From contig PAHQ01000014.1 of the NCBI GenBank assembly GCA_002705125.1, positions 21,683-33,833 of the forward strand: DNA of 12,151 nt. The letters run 5' to 3'. Positions within the stretch are counted from its first letter, which is position 1. Each line of letters opens with the position of its first letter. Shown in pieces: positions 6,362-12,151 of this stretch. This DNA is from Verrucomicrobiales bacterium (GTDB lineage: Bacteria; Verrucomicrobiota; Verrucomicrobiia; Verrucomicrobiales; DEV007). The position numbers and the translations under genes are program-made. The notes below the pieces were generated by a model, which saw only the letters and a program-made list of their open reading frames with translations, searched no databases and had not been told where the DNA came from.

Positions 6362-8236
6362 TCATTTATTTGAAACAAACTCATTCCATCTTCTTAGCCA
6401 CTCTTCAGATTCTTTAGTTTTGTTATTTTCCTTAAAAACGCGATTTGATATAATTTTATCTTTGTAAGTTCTAAGATCTTCTATTGAAACCACAGCAAGC
6501 ACAGAGCGCAGAACCAATTCGTTCATCGGAAATCTTGAAATACATTCAAAGATCAAATCCTTGCCTTCATTGAAATCATTCTGTCCTAGAGCCAATATAA
6601 TGTGGGCAATTACCCTTGGGCTAGAATCAAGAATCATAGCTTTAATCTGAGGATAATGAATAGGCTCCCACTTTATGGATCGCAAAGCTGCAGAAACTAC
6701 CCTTTCATCCGAATCCTTCAAAGCGCCTAAAGCGACCTCACCACTAAGATGAGACAGCCCCTGTAAGGTCCACAAAGCGTGAAGGCGAGCAAGAGGGTCA
6801 GTATCACTTATTAAAATCTCTTCTAAATCTGGAACTAATTGAACAAGGTGTCGGTTCACTATTATGCTTTGAGCTGTGTCTCTCCACCAACCATTAGGGT
6901 GCTTCAAAGAAGCGACTAAATACTTAGGTTTAGCATCCAAAAGGTTAGGCTTTTGGCCGGACGAAAAACCTTCTCTCTTTACTCTATAAATTCTACCTCT
7001 ACCAATATTCTTATCATACTCATATTTCAGAATCTCCTGCTTAAGATATGGCGTCATAAAACTTTTTTCCTGAATTATGCCACGATACATATCAACAATA
7101 TAAAGGCAGCCATCAGGTCCAGTGTAAGTATTAACAGGCCGAAAATTACCATCACTTGAAGTAATAAACTCACCAATACTTTTTTCATACGGGTTAGATA
7201 ACTCTAAGTGACCTGACTCCAAATATTTAACTGTTGATCTTCTTACGAGGCGTCCAACAGGTTCACATACAAAATAATCGCCTATTACATCGCCTCCCAA
7301 TCGATCACCGCGAAAAAAACTTTGGCCACAAGCTGAGGTAAAACCACGTAAAGTACCATCAATGCTTCGGGATGCGCCTACTCCACTCTGTAAATCACTA
7401 GTGGACATAGCAGGCCAGACCTCATCGTATTTGCTAGTTTTCACAACAGAGCCAGTAATTAATTTTTCAGGTCCTTTATTTCTTCTTGAAACTAGGTATT
7501 CAGGTGAAATAAAAAAACCAGTCGCAGGGTTACTGTTTGATGAAAACAAAAAACGGCCCTCATCATTACGAGCTAATCCCCATTGCCCAAGCCTTGGAAC
7601 TTCTTCATGCCTAAATTTTCCACCTTCAAATTGATAACGCCGTCCATGCTGAGATACATAAATCCAATTATCAATTCCAAGAATTAGTCCGTTAGCCTTA
7701 TGCTCAACATTACTCTCTCTCAGGGAAAATTTATCATAAACCTTTTCCTTGGTGTCGGCTTTTCCATCACCATCTAAATCTTTGCAATACCATAAATCTG
7801 ATGGCTCACCAATTAGCAAACCATCACCAACGTAAAGCAATGCTCTAGGTTCAATTAAACCGTCAAGAAAAACACTATGTTTATCAAAGCTGCCATCGCC
7901 ATTTGTATCCTCAAAAAGGCTTACTCGACCTACTGGATCTTTGGCACCTAACCCATCAATACTTTGCATGTATCCTCGCATCTCAACGATATACATTCTT
8001 CCATTACCATCCCAAGTAAGAGCAACAGGCTCACTTATTTCAGGTTCAGAAACTACAAGTTCCAAAGAGAATCCCTTAGGTAGATTCATTAGCTTCATAG
8101 AATCAGCAGGCTCTAAAGGGTCCGTATTTGGACTTTTTACTACTTTCCTAACTGACTCCGCATTGATAATTAACAATGAGGATTGCAGAATAGAACTAAT
8201 GAGAATTATTAATTTTAAAAATTTTTGAAAATTCAT
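6362..8236 (-). CDS. PVC-type membrane-bound dehydrogenase beta-propeller with HEAT repeats, no cytochrome c domain
   Basis: From ATG 8236 the product has 624 residues and a signal peptide at 1-26 (core LKLIILISSILQSSLLII). Residues about 45-420 match the Planctomycetes/Verrucomicrobia 'putative membrane-bound dehydrogenase' propeller (TIGR02604/DUF7133, related to sorbosone dehydrogenases): GRMYIVEMRGYMQ at 79-91, VEHKANGLILGIDNWIY at 177-193, YFVCEPVGRLVRR at 321-333, FRPVNTYTGPDG at 365-376 and YIVDMYRG at 379-386. Two Asp-rich calcium-type loops occur, DTNGDGSFD (110-118) and DLDGDGKAD (153-161). Residues about 440-600 are helical HEAT-like repeats. Many family members then carry a C-terminal cytochrome c; here no CxxCH exists and the protein stops. 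The frame stays open to TTG 8296. ATG 8269, which overlaps the upstream stop by 8 bases, is the main alternative start and gives an 11-residue longer leader. Substrate unknown; periplasmic location expected. Confidence 0.82.
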   Translation of the reverse strand: MNFQKFLKLIILISSILQSSLLIINAESVRKVVKSPNTDPLEPADSMKLMNLPKGFSLELVVSEPEISEPVALTWDGNGRMYIVEMRGYMQSIDGLGAKDPVGRVSLFEDTNGDGSFDKHSVFLDGLIEPRALLYVGDGLLIGEPSDLWYCKDLDGDGKADTKEKVYDKFSLRESNVEHKANGLILGIDNWIYVSQHGRRYQFEGGKFRHEEVPRLGQWGLARNDEGRFLFSSNSNPATGFFISPEYLVSRRNKGPEKLITGSVVKTSKYDEVWPAMSTSDLQSGVGASRSIDGTLRGFTSACGQSFFRGDRLGGDVIGDYFVCEPVGRLVRRSTVKYLESGHLELSNPYEKSIGEFITSSDGNFRPVNTYTGPDGCLYIVDMYRGIIQEKSFMTPYLKQEILKYEYDKNIGRGRIYRVKREGFSSGQKPNLLDAKPKYLVASLKHPNGWWRDTAQSIIVNRHLVQLVPDLEEILISDTDPLARLHALWTLQGLSHLSGEVALGALKDSDERVVSAALRSIKWEPIHYPQIKAMILDSSPRVIAHIILALGQNDFNEGKDLIFECISRFPMNELVLRSVLAVVSIEDLRTYKDKIISNRVFKENNKTKESEEWLRRWNEFVSNK

Positions 8237-8261
8237 CTGATATCTAAATATAAAAAATATT

Positions 8262-11200
8262 TTAATCATTAGGAAACCAATTATCGCCAACTTCAAATCC
8301 TCTTTGTCGCAAAATTAATCTATTTTCCTCATAGTAAATTTTGAGCTTTTGTGAATCAAACCACCTTTCAAAATCACTGCTTATAACATGCCCGGAACCA
8401 TCACTTCCCCACTGCCCTCCACTGTGCCACCTCGGAATCTTATCAAACTGATTAGTTCTAGCAGCATGAATTGCCAATAAAGCTAAAGGCTCCACCACGT
8501 CTAGTGCTACAACTTTGGGACGATCATAATCGAATTCCTTTCTCATGCGCTCACGAACAGTTATACCTTCCCAAGATTCCTTATGAATTTTATTGGTTCT
8601 AAATGTATCTATGTATTCTGGATTTCTAGAAAATAGTCCTGATTTTGGATCCTGCCTCAACTCGATCAGTTTGACGCCCAAATGCTCAATAAATTTTAAG
8701 AATTCAGGATTTTTATGAACCCGGTAAATATCGACTAAAGAAAAAATGTGAGCCGGTTCAAACGCTGAATTATCGTAGTTGAATTTAGGCTGGTTCTTTG
8801 GGCTTTCACCAATATCACCAAAATCAGCGCCTATAAATAAACTCCTTAGATAAGCCCAATACAATTTTCTATTTCTATCGTCAGCCAAACGGTAAGCCTT
8901 AGAAATCGCAGCAAGAAATGAAGCGCTTGGAACTTGAAGCGCAAAAGAATCCCCTTCTCTAGACCCCCACCCATGTAACGCTTTACCTTCCTTAAAAACA
9001 TGATCGGTTACGTCTGTTCCATCCAAAATAATACTCCTCAGAGCCTTGTTGTCTTTATCGTATGCTGCTTCAAGATAGCCGATTATCCAATCATTTATGC
9101 GGTGATGAAGATTAACTATCTCCTCGTCATTACCATATAATTTTCCCATTTCAACAGACGCCAGCGCACCTAAAAAGAATGCCGGCATACTGTGCACCCA
9201 ACTTGATATGATCACGCGAGGCTCTGTAACATTAGCTTCTGGAAACGCTTCACGGTAAACTTCAAGATTACGCCGAATGCTTGGAGTATATAAAAGCATT
9301 GGCCAAATATTTGTTTTGGAATCTCTATGGTATGATAAGACATCATAGTAACGGTTAGCCCATTTTCTAGGTTTTAAATCATTCTGAAGGCACCCCAGAA
9401 AATATCCTCCCATTGCAAGATCTAAACCAACACCTAAAAACCCTAAAACTTCTATTTTTTCGGGAAGGTCTTTAACCGGAAGCAAAGGCCGTTTCCAGGT
9501 TTTTGTAAAATCTACATTCTTATGAAAACTTGCATGCCGATTGTAATGCATCGTGTTCCAATCCCTAACAAAGGCTTCCCAACACCCTTTGACAAATTTT
9601 TCAGTTTTATCAGGTGATACTGAATACATGAATTCATAAAAAGGGAAAATCGATCCTAGCTCAAAAATATCCCCAGACCTTCCATCACTATAAGAGCAAT
9701 CGTTAAACAAGTCGATTGTCATGTGGTTCCCAAAAATTACCAAACCAGAACTGATGGTCGAATATTCCTCAAACATATAACTTACAGCCTCAGCTGCAGC
9801 GTATGCATACCTCGAGTCACCGGTCATTTGACTGATACCAGCAAGGGTCCTTAATAGATTCTGAGACCTATCAAATTGAGTTTGCTCAACAGGGTGAGCC
9901 GGACCTCCTAATGAGGGTGGTTGAAAGCATAGTGTAGCTGGAGATTTCAATAATTCACGATGCAAGAACCTAACAAACATTGGCGTCTTCTTTGGGCCAT
10001 ATTTATCCGTACCGTGTTTAATTACGGTATCTCCAAAAAGGGCTGCTGCCGAAAGGAACTTATCTTGATTAACTTCTTTGTCGGACAACTTTATTTTTCC
10101 CACCCAATCACTTTTTACCCTTTCTTTTAATTTAACTCGATCTATGCGAAGGTTCTTTTGCTGAACATCCGACATCCTGCCTGGTGAAATGAATTCAACT
10201 CTGCTTCTAGTTCTTTTCAGATTGTCTTTTTCCAATTGCGCCTCATTGTCAATGAGTCTAAAACCGGCTATAACTGCATCATCTACTGCGTCCTCAGGAT
10301 AATGGATTTTAAGTTTATATTTTTTATTCTCCTCATTTTTACGAATTCCAAAATCCGAAACACTTAAAACTTTCCAGAAAAAGGACTGCTTGCCGTTACC
10401 TAACGCCTCATTAGTAGCTACGACTTTTTTACCGTTGAGTTCTACACTCATAGAACGAACCGATCCCAATTTAGTGACCCACTGAAAAGCAAGTTTATGC
10501 TTTGGATCTGGAGGAACATCAATGGAGAACTCTAAAGGCTTAGTCCGATCAGTGTAGTACATGTAAAATCCGTTATAAAGAACTGCCTCCTTATCATAAC
10601 GGTCAAATTGAATCCACGCTAATGCGTCAGGGTATGAGTCACCTAAATCCAGATCTGAAAAGATTTTTCTCATCTCATTGGCCCAGACTATATATCCCTC
10701 TCTATTAGGATGAACCCGATCGGGCATAAATTTTGGTAATGATGCCCCATCACTCCCTGCGTATAAAGAATATGTCTTCGCGACCCTAACCTGAGAGTCT
10801 TTACTCCACTCTTTAGAATACAGTTCATTAACTTTTCTAATCTCCTTAACAGGCCGGTAATCATCAGGTGCACATGGAAACGTTTCACATAAAATGATCG
10901 GCATCTCAGTACTGTGAGACTTCAAAGCATTTATAATGCTCTTCACATTCTCAAAAATAATTTCATTTTTTGCTCTTTCGGCGAGATCATTTGCTCCGAT
11001 CATCAAAACCACCGCTGAGGGATCTAAGTCAATAACATCCTCCTTTAGTCTAAGGAGGAGCCCTCTACTAGTGTCACCACTAATTCCACGATTTACTACA
11101 TTAAGATCACCAAACAAGCCTCTGAAATCCTTACCCCACCCTTGAGTGATTGAATCACCTAAAAAAACAATACCACCTTTCTCACTTTTATTTTCATTTT

Positions 11201-11375
11201 TAAGCCAAGAACTTCTTCGATTTTTCCATACACCTCTAAACCATTCAGTTCGTCTAATTGGCCCCACCCCAGGCACATCATCGTCACTATCAGGAATCAA
11301 AAGAGGATCATTCTCTTTTCCACTACCGAAACAAACACTTGATCCAATTAATGCTATTAATACAAACGATCGCAT
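8262..11375 (-). CDS. Secreted SGNH/GDSL hydrolase fused to a large helical toroid-like domain
   Basis: From ATG 11375 this is 1037 residues, with signal peptide MRSFVLIALIGSSVCFG. Residues about 65-245 are an SGNH hydrolase with all blocks: FLGDSITQGWG (nucleophile Ser75), NRGISGDT (Gly97), IGANDLAE (Asn129) and PDRVHP (Asp219, His222). Such enzymes remove acyl or acetyl groups from sugars or lipids. Residues about 250-385 are beta-rich, possibly a carbohydrate-binding sandwich. Residues about 437-1020 are mostly helical, with DKYGPKKTPMF (457-467), RSQNLLRTLAG (503-513) and HYNRH (610-614). They resemble, from memory only, PVC proteins labelled pectate-lyase-like with an (alpha/alpha) toroid fold, so a polysaccharide lyase or hydrolase role is inferred. 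The frame extends to ATG 11420 and TTG 11429; the latter overlaps the moaC stop by 4 bases. The start at 11375 is chosen for its compact signal peptide, but no start has a Shine-Dalgarno. Confidence 0.8.
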   Translation of the reverse strand: MRSFVLIALIGSSVCFGSGKENDPLLIPDSDDDVPGVGPIRRTEWFRGVWKNRRSSWLKNENKSEKGGIVFLGDSITQGWGKDFRGLFGDLNVVNRGISGDTSRGLLLRLKEDVIDLDPSAVVLMIGANDLAERAKNEIIFENVKSIINALKSHSTEMPIILCETFPCAPDDYRPVKEIRKVNELYSKEWSKDSQVRVAKTYSLYAGSDGASLPKFMPDRVHPNREGYIVWANEMRKIFSDLDLGDSYPDALAWIQFDRYDKEAVLYNGFYMYYTDRTKPLEFSIDVPPDPKHKLAFQWVTKLGSVRSMSVELNGKKVVATNEALGNGKQSFFWKVLSVSDFGIRKNEENKKYKLKIHYPEDAVDDAVIAGFRLIDNEAQLEKDNLKRTRSRVEFISPGRMSDVQQKNLRIDRVKLKERVKSDWVGKIKLSDKEVNQDKFLSAAALFGDTVIKHGTDKYGPKKTPMFVRFLHRELLKSPATLCFQPPSLGGPAHPVEQTQFDRSQNLLRTLAGISQMTGDSRYAYAAAEAVSYMFEEYSTISSGLVIFGNHMTIDLFNDCSYSDGRSGDIFELGSIFPFYEFMYSVSPDKTEKFVKGCWEAFVRDWNTMHYNRHASFHKNVDFTKTWKRPLLPVKDLPEKIEVLGFLGVGLDLAMGGYFLGCLQNDLKPRKWANRYYDVLSYHRDSKTNIWPMLLYTPSIRRNLEVYREAFPEANVTEPRVIISSWVHSMPAFFLGALASVEMGKLYGNDEEIVNLHHRINDWIIGYLEAAYDKDNKALRSIILDGTDVTDHVFKEGKALHGWGSREGDSFALQVPSASFLAAISKAYRLADDRNRKLYWAYLRSLFIGADFGDIGESPKNQPKFNYDNSAFEPAHIFSLVDIYRVHKNPEFLKFIEHLGVKLIELRQDPKSGLFSRNPEYIDTFRTNKIHKESWEGITVRERMRKEFDYDRPKVVALDVVEPLALLAIHAARTNQFDKIPRWHSGGQWGSDGSGHVISSDFERWFDSQKLKIYYEENRLILRQRGFEVGDNWFPND

Positions 11376-11425
11376 AAAGCGCACCGCTATATATTTTATT
11401 TTGAAGATAACTAAATTCATTACAA

Positions 11426-11878
11426 TCAAGGCTTACTCTTTTCTTTAATATCTAGCCTTATATCCTCAATTCGCATCTCCTTATCAACGGCTTTACACAT
11501 ATCATACAGAGTTAATGCGGAAACACTCACTGCAGATAGGGCCTCCATCTCGACTCCGGTCTGGGCCTGAGTCTTTACTGTAGCTTTAATTGAAATTCCC
11601 TGATCCTCTCTGAAAAACTCAATGCTGATATGTGAAATCGGAATTTGATGGCACAGGGGAATCGTTTCAGCTGTTTTCTTTGCTGCCGATATTCCAGCAA
11701 TCTTAGCAACAGTCAAAACATCACCTTTTTTAATCTCTTTATCATAGACCAACTCTATAGTCATTGATTTTAATCGAATAAAACCAGAAGCAACAGCCAC
11801 TCTAGAAACAACATCTTTATCTCCAACGTCAACCATCGAAGCTTCTCCTTGTTCATTTAGATGAGACAACTTACTCAT
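11426..11878 (-). CDS. moaC: Cyclic pyranopterin monophosphate synthase MoaC
   Basis: A 150-residue cytoplasmic enzyme that converts the MoaA product 3',8-cyclo-dihydro-GTP into cyclic pyranopterin monophosphate, the first stable molybdenum-cofactor intermediate. Family blocks run in order: LSHLNEQGEASMVDV at 4-18, KGDVLTVAKIAGISAAKKT at 51-69, IPLCHQI at 73-79, TGVEMEALSAVSVSALTLYD at 107-126 and MCKAVDKEM at 127-135. The catalytic-type Lys51, His77, Asp126 and Lys129 are present. The usual CHPL is CHQI here. ATG 11878 is preferred over TTG 11899 because MSKLSHLNEQG is the normal family N-terminus and GGAGGT lies 7 bases upstream. That site lies within the last codons of moaA, whose stop is 4 bases before this ATG, so translation is coupled. 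Confidence 0.95.
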   Translation of the reverse strand: MSKLSHLNEQGEASMVDVGDKDVVSRVAVASGFIRLKSMTIELVYDKEIKKGDVLTVAKIAGISAAKKTAETIPLCHQIPISHISIEFFREDQGISIKATVKTQAQTGVEMEALSAVSVSALTLYDMCKAVDKEMRIEDIRLDIKEKSKP

Positions 11879-11882
11879 TTGC

Positions 11883-12151
11883 TTAACCTCCAATAGCAAT
11901 CATTTTCCGGTCAGGTTGATAATTTTCTTTAAACTCATGTGCCTTCGGTTTTCTTAATACTACTGCACGAATGAATTGTTCTAGTGCAGCATCGTCTACT
12001 CCCTTCCGAATCTCTGACAATAGATCAAATTCCAAATGACTACCAAGACAAGGCCTCAATTTACCGTCACATGTTAACCTAAGTTTATTGCATGAGTCAC
12101 AAAAGTGCAGATTTGTCATTGCTCCAATAAAACCAATAAGCTGGTCCCTTT
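11883..12151 (-). CDS. moaA: GTP 3',8-cyclase MoaA (3' end, truncated by the window edge)
   Basis: The last 88 residues of MoaA are visible; the radical-SAM N-terminus lies beyond the right edge. MoaA rearranges GTP to 3',8-cyclo-7,8-dihydro-GTP using two 4Fe-4S clusters. The C-terminal cluster motif is intact: in the 88-residue fragment, Cys17-x2-Cys20-x13-Cys34 within HFCDSCNKLRL...KLRPCL, which binds the GTP-contacting cluster. An extra cysteine (Cys27, where most MoaA have Ala in 'LTADG') sits inside this loop. The protein ends Ile-Ala-Ile-Gly-Gly, the conserved C-terminal double glycine needed for catalysis. The in-frame Met at 12119 is internal, not a start. It is followed by moaC 4 bases after the stop. 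Confidence 0.95.
   Translation of the reverse strand, partial: RDQLIGFIGAMTNLHFCDSCNKLRLTCDGKLRPCLGSHLEFDLLSEIRKGVDDAALEQFIRAVVLRKPKAHEFKENYQPDRKMIAIGG
11886..11891 (-). promoter_or_regulatory. Shine-Dalgarno of moaC embedded in the moaA Gly-Gly codons
   Basis: On the minus strand GGAGGT is followed by TAAGCAA and then ATG 11878, a 7-base spacing that is near ideal. The same six bases are the final two codons of moaA (GGA GGT, Gly-Gly) before its TAA. It is the only textbook ribosome binding site in the window and fixes the moaC start. Confidence 0.9.

Noticed and set aside
11376..11429. TTG 11429 as the start of the SGNH protein
   Set aside because: It would add 18 residues in front of a complete signal peptide beginning at ATG 11375. 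It is kept only as an alternative because of the 4-base overlap with the moaC stop.
11146..11448. Plus-strand 100-codon open frame antisense to the SGNH N-terminus
   Set aside because: It covers the coding strand of the signal peptide and GDS motif; composition is that of a shadow frame.
11883..12119. A small 78-residue gene starting at Met 12119
   Set aside because: The frame continues upstream with MoaA sequence (QLIGFIGA before the Met), so it is the tail of a gene cut by the window edge.
1..12151. CRISPR arrays, tRNA/rRNA, insertion sequences, phage or defence genes
   Set aside because: No regularly spaced repeats, cloverleaf-like segments, transposase/integrase motifs or terminal inverted repeats flanking genes were seen.

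Overview
The window is a compact, AT-rich bacterial segment that is almost entirely coding; no gap between genes exceeds about 120 bases. The protein families point to the PVC superphylum and most likely to a marine Verrucomicrobiota lineage (Opitutae-like, which is an inference). The clues are a PVC-type membrane-bound dehydrogenase beta-propeller with HEAT repeats, a very large secreted SGNH hydrolase fused to a helical toroid-like domain, and two secreted proteins ending in the verrucomicrobial style of C-terminal domain (a Tyr-Glu strand, a 'Leu-x-x-Trp' turn and a final Phe-Phe-Arg-Leu).

Layout: (1) The 3' end of a plus-strand FAD-dependent dehydrogenase (COG2509-like) overlaps by 12 bases the 3' end of a minus-strand secreted PhoD-like phosphatase. 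(2) A divergent intergenic region then leads to a plus-strand pair of inner-membrane proteins, a GPH/MFS_2-type sugar:cation symporter and a TVP38/TMEM64 (VTT) protein, whose reading frames overlap by 8 bases. (3) From 3680 to the right edge everything is on the minus strand. In transcription order this is moaA (cut by the window edge), moaC, the SGNH-toroid fusion, the PVC beta-propeller/HEAT protein, mogA, and two tandem paralogous secreted proteins. Spacings within the first five are very short, so they may form one operon. The two paralogs lie behind a 117-base gap holding two strong inverted repeats.

How the genes fit together: moaA, moaC and mogA supply three steps of molybdenum cofactor synthesis (cyclic pyranopterin formation by MoaA and MoaC, and adenylylation of molybdopterin by MogA). 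Two large exported enzymes of probable polysaccharide or sugar metabolism sit between moaC and mogA. The phosphatase, sugar transporter and secreted beta-rich proteins suggest a bacterium scavenging phosphate and carbohydrate from organic matter. A direct link between the cofactor genes and the exported enzymes is not shown by the sequence.

Two details stand out. The codons for MoaA's conserved C-terminal Gly-Gly (GGA GGT) are also a canonical Shine-Dalgarno for moaC, the only clear one in the window. The tandem secreted pair appears to be a family-level unknown with a recent-looking local duplication. I found no RNA gene, CRISPR array, insertion sequence or phage signature.
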